DNA from: Eubacterium callanderi
Lineage (GTDB): Bacteria > Bacillota > Clostridia > Eubacteriales > Eubacteriaceae
Reading direction: 5' to 3'
DNA: 64,000 nucleotides
Assembly (NCBI RefSeq): GCF_900142645.1
Contig: NZ_FRBP01000009.1
Span: 62,001-126,000 of the forward strand
Shown in pieces: positions 7,637 through 17,900 of this stretch (position 1 is its first letter; each line of letters begins with the position of its first letter). The notes under the pieces are model-generated. The model saw only the letters and a program-made list of their open reading frames with translations, was not told the origin of the DNA and searched no databases. A program made the position numbers and the translations under genes.

Positions 7637-9130
7637 TTAGCGTTTCAGCCAGCCGCCTGCGCGCTCAATGGCCCGGTTCCAGTTAAAGCAGCGTTCTTCG
7701 CGCTCTTCTTCTGAGATGGCGGGCTCAAAGCTGCGGTCGATTTTCCAGAATTTGGAAATTTCTTCAATGGAGTCCCAATAGCCAACGGCCAGACCGGCGG
7801 AGTAAGCAGCGCCGAGGCAGGTGGTTTCTGTAATGACTGGCCGTTCAACGGGAATTCCCAGAATGTCGGCCTGAAACTGAAGCATGAAATCGCTCTTGGC
7901 GCCGCCGCCGTCGGCCCGGAGCTTTTTAAGCGGAATGCCGGCTTTGCGCTCCATGACCTTAAAGGCGTCCCGCACCTGAAAAGCCATGGATTCCAGAGCG
8001 GCTCTGGCGATGTGGTGCTTGGTAGTGCCGCGGGAAATGCCGATGATGGTGCCCCGGGCGTAGGAATCGAAATAAGGAGCGCCTAGGCCCACGAATGCCG
8101 GGACAAAGTAGACGCCGGCTGTGTCTGCCACCTGCCGGGCAAGGGCCTCGGCTTCGCCGCTTTCTTCGATAATGTTCAGGCCGTCACGCAGCCACTGGAT
8201 GGCAGCGCCGGAGACATCCACCAGGCCTTCCAGCCCATAGTCAACCTTTCCGCCAATGGACCACAGCACAGGCGAGAAGATCCCGTCCGATGGCGGTATG
8301 TACTCATCACCGGTATTCATCAGAATAAAGGAGCCGGTGCCGTAGGTGTTTTTGGCCATGCCCTTTTCAAAGCAGGCCTGGCCGAGGGTTGCGCCCTGCT
8401 GGTCGCCGATGAGCCCAGCGATGGGGATTTCAACGCCGCCGAACAGGGCTGGATCGGTGGCGGTATAGATTTCGCTGGTGCTGCGGATTTCGGGCAGAAT
8501 GCTCCGTGGGATATCCAGATCGCTCAGGATACCTTTATCATACTCAAGGGTTCTCGCGTTTTGCAGCAGGGTGACTGCGCTGTTTGACGGGTCGGTGACA
8601 TGAGCCCTGCCGCCAGACAGCTTCCAGGTGAGCCAGGAATCAATGGTTCCGTAAATAAGCCTGCCGTCGTCCACACCTCTGCGGATTTCGGGATTATTCT
8701 TCAGCTGCCAGTGGATTTTGGTGGCGGAGTCATTGGGGATGATGGTAACACCAGTGCGGTCTTCGATGGCCGGCCCATCCTTCTCGATCAGGGCTTCGCA
8801 GATCGGAAGGGTGCGCCGGTCCTGCCAGACAATGGCGCGGTCTGCGGGGATTCCGGTGTTTTTATCCCAGAATACAGTGGTCTCACGCTGGTTGGTAATG
8901 CCGATGCCCGCGATGTTTTCGGGCTTGAGATGTGCCTCTGAGATGGCCTGCCGCATCATTTTCAGGGTGATCTCATAAATTTCCATGGCGTCATGCTCTA
9001 CCCAGCCAGGCTGTGGGAAATATTGGGTAAACTCGCTGTATGCAGAGGAAATAATATTGACATCCTGGTCAAAAATGATGGCGCGTGTGCCGGTGGTGCC
9101 CTGGTCAATGCCTAAAATATACTTTTTCAT
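7637..9130 (-). CDS. glpK: Glycerol kinase
   Basis: An FGGY-family kinase of 497 residues, the usual GlpK length, that makes sn-glycerol 3-phosphate from glycerol and ATP. The N-terminal ATP-binding GIDQGTTGTRAIIFD and the mid-protein GLIGDQQGATLGQACF and GTGSFILMNTG blocks are characteristic. Two ATG codons stand in tandem; 9130 is preferred because it is 6 bases from AAAGGAG, while 9133 is only 3 bases away. It is the last gene of a minus-strand unit glpP-amidohydrolase-glpK, 11 bases after the amidohydrolase. No glpF is seen beside it. A second FGGY kinase gene at 45531 is more divergent. Confidence 0.95.
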   Translation of the reverse strand: MKKYILGIDQGTTGTRAIIFDQDVNIISSAYSEFTQYFPQPGWVEHDAMEIYEITLKMMRQAISEAHLKPENIAGIGITNQRETTVFWDKNTGIPADRAIVWQDRRTLPICEALIEKDGPAIEDRTGVTIIPNDSATKIHWQLKNNPEIRRGVDDGRLIYGTIDSWLTWKLSGGRAHVTDPSNSAVTLLQNARTLEYDKGILSDLDIPRSILPEIRSTSEIYTATDPALFGGVEIPIAGLIGDQQGATLGQACFEKGMAKNTYGTGSFILMNTGDEYIPPSDGIFSPVLWSIGGKVDYGLEGLVDVSGAAIQWLRDGLNIIEESGEAEALARQVADTAGVYFVPAFVGLGAPYFDSYARGTIIGISRGTTKHHIARAALESMAFQVRDAFKVMERKAGIPLKKLRADGGGAKSDFMLQFQADILGIPVERPVITETTCLGAAYSAGLAVGYWDSIEEISKFWKIDRSFEPAISEEEREERCFNWNRAIERAGGWLKR

Positions 9131-9141
9131 CATGGTCTCCT

Positions 9142-10677
9142 TTATTTTTGATAAACAATTTTTCCGTTTTTAATAGTCATACATACCTCAAGCTCTTTGA
9201 GCTTATCTGAGGCTATGGCGTAAGGGTTACCCGACAGAACAGTGAGGTCTCCCAGTTTTCCGGGTGTGATGCTGCCCTTTTGATTTTCTTCAAAGGCGCA
9301 GTAGGCAGCGTCAAGGGTAAACATCCGCAGCGCGCTCTGGATATCCACGCTGTTTTCAGGATAAGACTGGTTGACTGCCGCGTGGAGGCCTAAGACAGGA
9401 TCCATGGGCGTGACGCCGGAATCGGAGCCGCCGCCAACGGGAATGCCTGCCGCCACAAAGGTGGAAAGCGGGTAGCCCCGGCGCTCCCGTTCATCGCCGA
9501 GACGGAGGTTATAGACGCTGCCCGGGCCGCCCCGCAGATAGGTAAAGGAGGGCTGAGTTGAGATCACAACGCCCAGCCGGGCGGCGCGCTCAATATCACG
9601 CTTGTCTGGAAATCCAAAATGCTCGATGCGGAAGCGGTGGTCTGTGCGGGGGCACAGTGCCAGTGATTTTTCCAGGCAGTCCAGCACAAAGGTCACAGCG
9701 CGCTGGCCAATGGCGTGAAAACCGGTCTGAAGCTTGTTCTGATGGGCTTTTGTGATATGGTTGACCACAAAGTCCTCGGTAAAATAAATTTCGCCGCAGG
9801 TATCCGGCGCATCGGTATAAGGCTGCGTGAAGGCTGCGGTCCGGGAGCCGATGGAGCCATCCAGCAAAAGATCGGTTCCGACAGCAGGCAGGTGGTGGTC
9901 CAGAATATTCTGGATGTTTTCGGTATCCCAGTAGATGCGGATATCGAGGGGAAAGCGGCTCTGGTTTTCAAGAAAAACAGGAATATCCTTGTCTGAAAAC
10001 ATATCGCCGCCCTCCATGGCGTGAATGGTGGTGATCCCCTTTTTGACAGCCTCTGAGGCCGTGTAGTTTAGCATATCCGTCCGCTGGGCGTCGGTCATTT
10101 TCTCATAGAAATAGGAGCGAGCTCTGCCGTTGGCTTTGTCGTGCAGACGTCCGGTAACGCGGCCGGAAGGGTCCTTTACCAGGCCGTGCTCGGTTCCGTC
10201 AAAACCGATTTCGTTAAAGGCCAGGGTGTTGACCAGCGTGTAGTGCAGTCCGCGGTCCACAATGTAGACGCCACGGTCTGGGACAACCGCGTCAATTTCT
10301 GCTGCGGTCGGCGGCCGTTTCTCGGCCAGACGGGACTCGTCGAGCCGGGTGCAGTAAACCCAGCCGGCAGCACCGTCCCGTGAGGCCTCCTGAATTTTAT
10401 CCAGGACGTCTGCGATCGAAGCGCAGTCGTAAAGGTCGATGCCGATGGCGTTGAGCCCAGTGCCCATGACGTGTACATGGCAGTCATGGAGACCGGGGAC
10501 TGCGGTTTTCCCCTTTAAGTCGATACAGGTAATATGCCGCTCTGCGGCCAGACGCCTGATATCCTCGGAACAGCCGGCGGCGGCAATCTTACCATCTTCA
10601 ATGAGAACCGCCTCACAGAAGGGGCGGTGTTCATCCATGGTAATGATGTTTCCGCCGATAAGGGCCAGATTATTCAT
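9142..10677 (-). CDS. YtcJ-like metal-dependent amidohydrolase
   Basis: A 511-residue member of the amidohydrolase_3 family (YtcJ/NfdA type). Visible metal-site elements are LHDCHVHVMG (HxH), FHAIGQ, RIEHFGF and GGGSDSG; an N-terminal beta domain (LIGGNIITMDEHRPF) and C-terminal GSITPGKLGDLTVLS complete the fold. The start at 10677 follows GGGAGG at 7 bases; an upstream in-frame ATG at 10722 lies inside glpP and is rejected. It begins 4 bases after the glpP stop and precedes glpK, an unusual place for this family. Substrate is unknown; hydrolysis of an N-acyl or ester compound that releases a glycerol-like product is only a guess from context. Confidence 0.85.
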   Translation of the reverse strand: MNNLALIGGNIITMDEHRPFCEAVLIEDGKIAAAGCSEDIRRLAAERHITCIDLKGKTAVPGLHDCHVHVMGTGLNAIGIDLYDCASIADVLDKIQEASRDGAAGWVYCTRLDESRLAEKRPPTAAEIDAVVPDRGVYIVDRGLHYTLVNTLAFNEIGFDGTEHGLVKDPSGRVTGRLHDKANGRARSYFYEKMTDAQRTDMLNYTASEAVKKGITTIHAMEGGDMFSDKDIPVFLENQSRFPLDIRIYWDTENIQNILDHHLPAVGTDLLLDGSIGSRTAAFTQPYTDAPDTCGEIYFTEDFVVNHITKAHQNKLQTGFHAIGQRAVTFVLDCLEKSLALCPRTDHRFRIEHFGFPDKRDIERAARLGVVISTQPSFTYLRGGPGSVYNLRLGDERERRGYPLSTFVAAGIPVGGGSDSGVTPMDPVLGLHAAVNQSYPENSVDIQSALRMFTLDAAYCAFEENQKGSITPGKLGDLTVLSGNPYAIASDKLKELEVCMTIKNGKIVYQK

Positions 10678-10681
10678 TTTT

Positions 10682-11257
10682 TCAGTCCTCCCTTTGTTGA
10701 TTATGCCACAGTGATTTCTCACTGGTGGTAACGCCTTCCAGGCCAGCCTTTAAGAGCAGGTTCAGCTCTTCGCTGCTGGCACAGAGTCCTCCGCCGAACA
10801 AGGGACAGCCAGTCTCTGATTTTATCTGTCTGATAATGCGGCCTGGCAGAGAAGAGGGCATTAACAGAGCGCAGTCTGGTTTATTTTCATTGACGGCGCG
10901 CACTGCGCTGGCGACCGCGCTGCTGTCAATGATAAAAAGCCCTAAAACGGCCAGCATTTTTTCGCTTTGTATGGTGCTGATGCAGTGAAGCCTGGTTGTG
11001 TTAACCGCGTCAACGCCGATATTGGCAAGGTAACGGACACTGGTGCGGTCTGTGCTCAGGCCGTTTATGGAATCGTGATGCACAATGATTTTTTTTCGTT
11101 TTTCGTGAACACGGCGGACAATATTGGGCAGGGTATTGATATCGCCAAGTTTTACCATGACCCAGGGATCAGCGTAGCTGTCCAGAAAGGCAACGAAGTC
11201 GGCGGTATTGGAAATGGCCGGAATAATGACCGGCAGGGGTGTTTGCAGGTTTAACAC
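10682..11257 (-). CDS. glpP: Glycerol-3-phosphate-responsive antiterminator
   Basis: This is the GlpP RNA-binding antiterminator family. The GTG at 11257 gives 191 residues, matching B. subtilis GlpP (192); it stands 7 bases after GGAGGAG. The ATG at 11272 overlaps that SD and is less likely. Family features seen are a TIM-barrel-like protein with PVIIPAISNTADFVAFL at the start, VKLGDINTLPNIV, KIIVHHDSINGLS, VDAVNTTR and GCPLFGGGLCAS. In the family, G3P-bound GlpP binds leader RNA of glp genes and lets polymerase pass a terminator. A leader terminator is present just upstream of this gene, suggesting that the operon, glpK included, is under its own product's control. Confidence 0.93.
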   Translation of the reverse strand: MLNLQTPLPVIIPAISNTADFVAFLDSYADPWVMVKLGDINTLPNIVRRVHEKRKKIIVHHDSINGLSTDRTSVRYLANIGVDAVNTTRLHCISTIQSEKMLAVLGLFIIDSSAVASAVRAVNENKPDCALLMPSSLPGRIIRQIKSETGCPLFGGGLCASSEELNLLLKAGLEGVTTSEKSLWHNQQRED

Positions 11258-11287
11258 TTTTAACTCCTCCATAAAATGAATACAAAA

Positions 11288-11337
11288 AATCCGCATCACA
11301 CCCTGCTGTTTCTTAAGCAAAGCTGCAATACGGATTT
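11288..11337 (-). promoter_or_regulatory. Leader terminator upstream of glpP (candidate GlpP antitermination site)
   Basis: On the minus strand, arms AAATCCGTAT and ATGCGGATTT (one mismatched pair) enclose about 30 bases, followed by a run of T (CGGATTTTTTG). It lies about 35-85 bases after the predicted transcription start and ends 30 bases before the glpP GTG. A terminator inside a leader ahead of an antiterminator gene fits the GlpP mechanism known from B. subtilis glpD and glpFK. Confidence 0.7.
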
Positions 11338-11373
11338 ATCTCATCTGCACAATCCTAATTGATTCTTTTTCTC

Positions 11374-11402
11374 ATTGTATCGGATTTTTTAAACGATGTC
11401 AA
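11374..11402 (-). promoter_or_regulatory. Promoter of the glpP operon
   Basis: On the minus strand TTGACA (11402-11397), a 17-base spacer and TACAAT (11379-11374) form a near-consensus sigma-A promoter. The leader before glpP is about 110 bases. Confidence 0.82.
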
Positions 11403-11431
11403 CTCTTTTATCCAAATTCAGAAATAAGGGC

Positions 11432-11454
11432 GTAACGAAAAGTTACCTCCCGGG
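11432..11454 (+). repeat. Short dispersed repeat GTAAC-N5-GTTAC, divergent copy
   Basis: GTAACGAAAAGTTACCTCCC followed by GGG. This is a diverged copy of the GTAAC-N5-GTTACGTCC motif found also at 7601, 18473, 18739, 20235 and 38546. It lies between the divergent glpP and addB genes. Confidence 0.6.
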
Positions 11455-11530
11455 ATTTTTTTAGGACTTCCCTAATATTAAAATGGTATAATAAGGCCAC
11501 TTGTAAAACTAACTGCGCAGGAGGTGCAGC

Positions 11531-14500
11531 ATGCGAATCAGAGTGATTGTCGGCCGGGAAGGCCGTTTGCATATTAATAAAAGTGACTATATTTATGAGG
11601 AGATCGGCGCCCGGCTGCAGCGGGGCAGGAGCAAGATGTACCTGGTGGTGCCGGAGCAGTTTACCCTGGGGGCAGAGCGGGAGCTCATGGCCTATAACCG
11701 CCTGCCGGGGCTTTTGGGCGCGGATGTGCTCAGCTTTAAGCGTCTGGAATACCGGGTTCTCAGTGAGGTGGGCGGCATTGCCAAAACCTTTGTGGACGAG
11801 CACGGCAAGCAGATGCTTTTGCAGAAGAGCATCCGTGAGGTGCAGAAGGAGCTGTCGGTTTACCGCAGAAGCGCGGGAAAGCTGGGCTTTCTGGAAAATA
11901 TCTGCGCGTTTATCAGCGAGCTTAAGCAGAGTGAGATCACGCCAGAGGATCTGGAGACTGCTGAGAGCGAGGTGGGTGAAGGGCGGATTCTCAGCCAGAA
12001 GCTGAAGGATATCCGGAAAATTTACGGCGCCTACACAAAGCTGCTGGGAGGTGAGCGGATTGACGGTGATGACCGGGCAAAGCTTCTGTGCGCCCAGATT
12101 CCAAAGTCCGATTATCTGGAGCGCTCCCTGATCTGGATCGACGGCTTCCACACCTTCTCTAACCAGGATTTTCGGATCATCGAGGCCCTGGCCGCCAAGG
12201 CGGACTGTGTGACCATAACCCTGACCCTGGACCCGGATAAGAATGCGCCGGATGCGCCGGCCTTTTATGTGCCCGGCGAGACGCTGAAGCGGATTGAGAA
12301 AATGGCCAATGATCTGGGTTTTGAGGCGGAGATCGTCAATCTGGAGGCAGCAGTGCGTCCGGCGGTTTCAGGTCTTGACTATCTGGAGCAGAATCTCTTT
12401 GCACTGCGGCCCCGGCCTTATAAAGAGGAGCCTGGGGATATGGCGGTGGTTCAGTGTAAAAACATCTGGAACGAAGTGGAAAAGGGCGCTCAGAAAATCG
12501 TGGAGCTGGTGCGGGAGCGGGACTTCCGCTATCAGGATATCGTGGTGCTCGCCGGCGATATGGAGACCTACGGAGGCGCCATCAAGCGGGCCTTTTCGGA
12601 GTATGGCATCCCCTTTTTTATGGACGATGTGAAAAAGGTCACAGAGAACAACTTTCTGGAGGCGGTGCTGGCAGCGCTTGAGACAAACCGGAGCCACTAT
12701 GCCTATGAGGATATATTCACCTTTGTCAAAACCGGGTTTGCGCCCATCACGCCAGAGGAAGCCCAGGAGCTTGAGAACTATGTGATCGAGTATGGCATCC
12801 GCGGAAACGCCTGGGAGAAGCCCTTTGATCGCCCAAGCGCCAATGAGGCGGTGTCTTTGGAGGCGCTGAACGCGAGCCGTGAGCGGCTCATGGCCCCTTT
12901 TATGACGCTGCGCAAAATCCTGAGAAAATCAAGAACCTATGCGGATAAAACCAGAAGTCTGGTGCGTTTTTTAGAGGATATCAAAGCTCCGGAAACCATT
13001 GACGGTCTGAGCGAAGCGCTGCGGGAGCGGGGCGATTTTGACAGCATGGGCCTTTATAACCAGATCTGGAACATTCTCATGGAGGTGTTTGACCAGATCA
13101 ACAGCACCATGGGTGGTGAGAGCACCACCCTGGAGGAATACATTTCGGTGCTGAGCGGGGGCTTCCAGTCCTACACCGTGGGCGTAATCCCAAACCGCCA
13201 GGATGTGGTCAACATCACCGACCTGATGCGCAGCCGCCATTCTGAGATGAAGGCCCTGCTGGTCTTTGGCATGAATGAGGGCGTCATCCCGGCCAACAGC
13301 CCCTCCTTCAACCTTTTGTCGGAGCGTGAACGCAGTCAGCTGCGAAAACAGGAGATGGCGCTCCAGGACAACAGTGATTTTAGACGGGCTCAGGAGGATT
13401 TTCTGCTCTACAGCCTTTTCGCCGCGCCCAGCGATTATTTATACCTGTCCTATTCCATGGCGGACGCCGAGGGCAGCACCATTCCGGTATCGCCGCTCAT
13501 CCCCAGGATACAGGCGGTTTTTCCAAAGCTGACCGTTACAAGCGCTCTGGAAAACACCCTCTCAAAGGAATGGGAAGCCGTGGCGACCCCGAGAGGCACC
13601 ATCTCAAGCCTTATCGACCATCTGCGGGAGCTGCGCTATGGAAAGGGCACGGTGATGCCAGAGGAGACCAAGCGTCTCTGGCAGGCTGTCGGTAAATGGT
13701 ATGATGAAGACGCCCGTTATCACACAGCCTTCCGGCAGATTCAGGAGGCTCTGGATTACGATGGTGTGGATGACTGTCTGAGCCAGGGGCAGGCCATCCG
13801 TCTTTTTGAGCCGCCCATTCAGGCCAGCGTGTCACGTCTGGAGCTCTACCGCAAGTGTCCCTTCTCCCACTATGTGGCGTATGGCCTGAGGCCCGTGCCC
13901 AGACAGGAATACGAGGTCGAGCCGCCAGACATCGGCACCGTGCTGCATCATCTCATCGACGCGGTCTATAAGGAGGCTGAGCGGGAGCAGGTTTCCGTCA
14001 AGGATCTGAGTCAGGAAAAGACCGACGCCATGGTGGACGCCATTCTGGATGAAACCCTGCCGCAGGTAAGGCATCAGGTGTTTAACAGCACAGGCCAGTA
14101 CCAGTATCTCGGCCGCAAGCTGCGCCGGGTGAGCAAGCGCACGGTCCGTGTGCTGGTGGACCATATGCGCCGCGGTGAATTTGACTTTAAATACAGTGAG
14201 CAGCAGTTCAGCCAGATTTTGGAGCTGCCGAGCTTTGAGGAGACTGTTAGGGTACGCGGCGTCATTGACCGCATCGACGTCTACCAGCGCGAGGGCGACA
14301 CCTTTGTGAAGGTCATTGACTATAAATCCGGCAACAAGACCCTGAATCTGGCGGAGATCTATTACGGCCTGTCGCTTCAGCTAGCTGTCTACATGGAGGC
14401 CGGGATTGAGATTCTGGAGGGCGATAACCTGATACCAGGCGGCACCTTTTATTTTCATGTGGACGATCCCATGCTCCAGGTAAACAAGCTCGACCCGGAA

Positions 14501-14902
14501 ACACTGACCGCGGCCCTCAACGATTCCTTTAAGCTTAACGGCATCTATCTGGATGACCCGCGTTTCACCAAGGCCATGGATGCAGAGGCCGATAAGGATT
14601 CTGAGGTCATCAGCCTGAAATCCCGGAACTCCAAGCTGAGCCGGGATGAGTTTGAGGATCTGCTGGACTACGTGAAGCGCGTGATTATCGAGATGACCGA
14701 AAAAATACTGGGCGGCGATATTGCGGTCCGCCCCTATAAAAAGGGCAAGGAAACCGGCTGCGAGTATTGTCCTTACAAGGGTATCTGCCAGTTCGATGAG
14801 AGCATCGGCAAGGCGTCCTATGATGTGCTGCGCACCAGCATTCCGAGGGATGAGTTTATCCAGAAAATAAAGGAAGGAGGAAAAGACAATGAGATGGACT
14901 GA
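11531..14902 (+). CDS. addB: ATP-dependent helicase/deoxyribonuclease subunit B
   Basis: A 1123-residue AddB, the partner of AddA in double-strand-break processing and Chi recognition. The C-terminal RecB-type nuclease motif is VRGVIDRIDVYQ ... VKVIDYKSG (about 910-935). Iron-sulfur ligands are visible as one Cys in LYRKCPFSHY (about 776) and three in GCEYCPYKGIC (about 1077-1086). The N-terminal helicase-like domain starts IRVIVGREGRLHINKS where other AddB proteins have a Walker A loop of the GRxGSGKS type, so nucleotide binding here is doubtful. addA begins inside its 3' end (14-base overlap), a normal addBA arrangement. Start chosen by GCAGGAGG 5 bases upstream. Confidence 0.94.
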   Translation: MRIRVIVGREGRLHINKSDYIYEEIGARLQRGRSKMYLVVPEQFTLGAERELMAYNRLPGLLGADVLSFKRLEYRVLSEVGGIAKTFVDEHGKQMLLQKSIREVQKELSVYRRSAGKLGFLENICAFISELKQSEITPEDLETAESEVGEGRILSQKLKDIRKIYGAYTKLLGGERIDGDDRAKLLCAQIPKSDYLERSLIWIDGFHTFSNQDFRIIEALAAKADCVTITLTLDPDKNAPDAPAFYVPGETLKRIEKMANDLGFEAEIVNLEAAVRPAVSGLDYLEQNLFALRPRPYKEEPGDMAVVQCKNIWNEVEKGAQKIVELVRERDFRYQDIVVLAGDMETYGGAIKRAFSEYGIPFFMDDVKKVTENNFLEAVLAALETNRSHYAYEDIFTFVKTGFAPITPEEAQELENYVIEYGIRGNAWEKPFDRPSANEAVSLEALNASRERLMAPFMTLRKILRKSRTYADKTRSLVRFLEDIKAPETIDGLSEALRERGDFDSMGLYNQIWNILMEVFDQINSTMGGESTTLEEYISVLSGGFQSYTVGVIPNRQDVVNITDLMRSRHSEMKALLVFGMNEGVIPANSPSFNLLSERERSQLRKQEMALQDNSDFRRAQEDFLLYSLFAAPSDYLYLSYSMADAEGSTIPVSPLIPRIQAVFPKLTVTSALENTLSKEWEAVATPRGTISSLIDHLRELRYGKGTVMPEETKRLWQAVGKWYDEDARYHTAFRQIQEALDYDGVDDCLSQGQAIRLFEPPIQASVSRLELYRKCPFSHYVAYGLRPVPRQEYEVEPPDIGTVLHHLIDAVYKEAEREQVSVKDLSQEKTDAMVDAILDETLPQVRHQVFNSTGQYQYLGRKLRRVSKRTVRVLVDHMRRGEFDFKYSEQQFSQILELPSFEETVRVRGVIDRIDVYQREGDTFVKVIDYKSGNKTLNLAEIYYGLSLQLAVYMEAGIEILEGDNLIPGGTFYFHVDDPMLQVNKLDPETLTAALNDSFKLNGIYLDDPRFTKAMDAEADKDSEVISLKSRNSKLSRDEFEDLLDYVKRVIIEMTEKILGGDIAVRPYKKGKETGCEYCPYKGICQFDESIGKASYDVLRTSIPRDEFIQKIKEGGKDNEMD

Positions 14903-17900
14903 GGATCAGCTGAGAGCCATTGAGACCAGAAAAAAAAACCTGCTGGTATCCGCGGCGGCCGGCTCGGGCAAAACCGCGCTGCTCATCGAGCGTATTCGCC
15001 GTATTGTGGTGGAGGAAAAGACCAGTGTGGATGCCCTGCTGGTGCTTACCTTTACGCGGTCCGCGGCAGCGGAAATGAAGGAGCGGCTGAGCGCTGCTCT
15101 CATGGCAGAGCTTGAGAAGGAGGACGTGGATTCGGATTTTGTCATCGCGCAGATCAGCCGTTTGGGCGCGGCCTCCATCTCCACCCTTCATGCCTTTTGC
15201 AGCCGTCTGGTCAGGGACTACTTTCAGGAGGGCGGCATCGACCCGGAATTTAAGCTGGGCAACGAGACCGAGCTCTCCATCATGCTTCAGGAAGCCCTGG
15301 AGGACCTCTTTGAGGAAAAATACCAGGAGATACCAGCAGATGGCGAGACACCCTTCAGCCGCCTGGTGGATATGTTTACCGGCAACCGGGACGACCGGGA
15401 GCTCAAGAGTCTGGTGGAAAATTTCCACTATTTTCTTGTGACGCAGCCGGATTCAGAAAAGTGGTGCGCGCGCTCGCTGTCCTATTTTGAGCTGGACGCT
15501 GAGGGCTTTTGGCAAAGCCCCTGGGGGCGGGAGCTGGACAGCCTGATCCGCACCGATATGGAGGGGGCCTATGAGCTTTTGGAGAGCGCATACGCCCTGT
15601 GCCGGGACACCGAGGGTTTTGAGAAAACCGCCGCCCAGCTTCAGGAGGATTTCTTTGCGGTGGGGCTTGCCATGGACGCGCTGGAGGAGGGTTATGACGA
15701 TTTTAGAAACGCCCTTTCCGGTATCCGCTTTGCCCGCTACAGCGGCAATAAAAAAGCCGACGCCGAGACCAGCGACCACATCAAGGATCTGCGAAACGAA
15801 GCCAAGGGCATCGTTCAGGGACTGCAGAAACGGCTGAATCTTGACCTCACAGAGGCCCTTGCCCAGCTGGCGGAGATGAAACGCCCCATGGAAGACCTGG
15901 TGGGGCTGACAAGGGATTTCCAGAAAAAGTATCAGCTTAAAAAGGCGGAAAAAAACCTGCTGGATTTCAACGACCTTGAGCAGAGCACTCTGCGCATTTT
16001 AGAGAATCCCGCCATTGCGGCCGAGGTGCGCGAGCAGTATGCGTACGTATTTCTGGACGAATACCAGGATACCAATGATATGCAGGAGGCCATCATCAAG
16101 CGGATTGTCCGGGACGATAATTACTTTATGGTCGGGGACGTCAAACAGAGCATTTACCGCTTCCGTCTGGCTGACCCCACGATTTTCATCGGAAAGTACC
16201 GCGCCTTCAGCCAAGAGACCGACGCGCTCAACGACCTCATTACCCTGAGCCAGAACTTCAGAAGCTGCCAGGGCGTGGTGGACGGCGTTAACACAGTGTT
16301 TGAGGCCATTATGAGCCCAGCGCTGGGCGAGATCGCGTACGATGAACGGGCGCGTCTTTACAAGGGACTGGATAGCGAGGGGCCCTATGTCAAAACCCAG
16401 GTGCATGTCATCGAAAATAAAACCGATGAGGATACCGACCCCATTGTGGGCGAGATGCCCGCAGTGGAGATGGAGGCGCGGTTCATTGCCCGGGAAATAC
16501 AGAGCCGGGTGGGCAAGCCTTTTTATGACACCAAAACCGGCGAAGAACGCCTGCTTCAGTACCGTGATATCGGCGTGCTGATGCGTTCAGTGGCCGGCCG
16601 GGGCGATGTCTACGCCAAAATCTTTTCAGAGCTGGGGATTCCCGCCTATTTTGACGGCGGCGAGCAGTATTACGAGTCCATGGAAATCGGTGTGATCATG
16701 AACCTTCTGGATCTCATCGACAACCACCATCAGGACCTGCCCCTGCTCAGCGTGATGACCTCGCCAATCGGCGATTTTGACACCGAAGAGTGCACCGAAA
16801 TCCGCCTGTTTCAAAAAGAGGGAAGCTACTACGCCGCAGCGGAAAAATACAAAGATGAGCGCGAGGACGCGCTGGCTGCCAAGCTGAAAGCCTTCTACCA
16901 AAGGCTTGACGCCTGGCAGTGGGATTCGCGGGTCATGGACATCGAGGATTTTTTATGGAAGCTGTACCTGGACACAGGCTACTACCATTTTGTGGGCGCT
17001 CTGCCCGGCGGCGAGCAGCGGCAGAATAATCTGCGGGTGCTCCTGAAACGCGCCGGAGACTATAAGCGCTCCACCCTGCGCGGCCTGTTCTATTTTATCC
17101 GGTTTATCGAGCGCATGAAAAAGCACAAGTACGATTTGTCGCCGCCTGGTGTGCTCAGTGAGAGCGAGAATGTGGTGCGCATCATGACCATCCACAAGAG
17201 CAAGGGGCTGGAGTTTCCAGTGGTTTTTCTGTCTGGTACTGGCAAGCTGTTCAACAAGCGCACCCGCAACCGGGATATCCTGTTCCACAAGGATCTGGGC
17301 ATCTGTCCGGATTACATTAATCTGGAGCTGAGGGCAAAAATGCCCACACTGGCCAAGAACATCTGTCTTGAAAAAAACGAGATGGAAACCCTGTCCGAGG
17401 AAATGCGGCTGCTCTATGTCGCCATGACCCGCGCCCGTGAAAGCCTGGTGGTGGTAGGCATGGTCAAAAATCTGGAATCCAGGCTGACCGCCTGGTCAGG
17501 CCCTGGCGATCTGTATCATCTCAAGAAAGCGGGTGGGCTTTTGGACTGGATCATGCAGGCGCTTTTAAGAAACAGCGCGCCGGAAATCGCCGGGGAGGAA
17601 AAACGGCGCCACCTAAGTCTGCCAAGCTACGATGTCTATTTTTATACGGCTGAGCAGAGCCTGAAGCACCATGTCTCAGAGGATACGGTTGAGGAGCTGA
17701 TGGAGGAGGCCCAGGCGCCCTCAGAGGCCATGTGGCAGGAGGTCTGCCGCCGCCTGAGCTACCGCTATCCCTTTGAGGGACAACAGGAGCTGCCAGGTAA
17801 AATGACCGTCACCGAGGTCAAACGGCTGAGAATCCAGGCCGAGGCCCTGGGCGTTCCAGAAATCCCTGAACGTGTGGCGCTGCCGTCCTTTATGGTGGCC

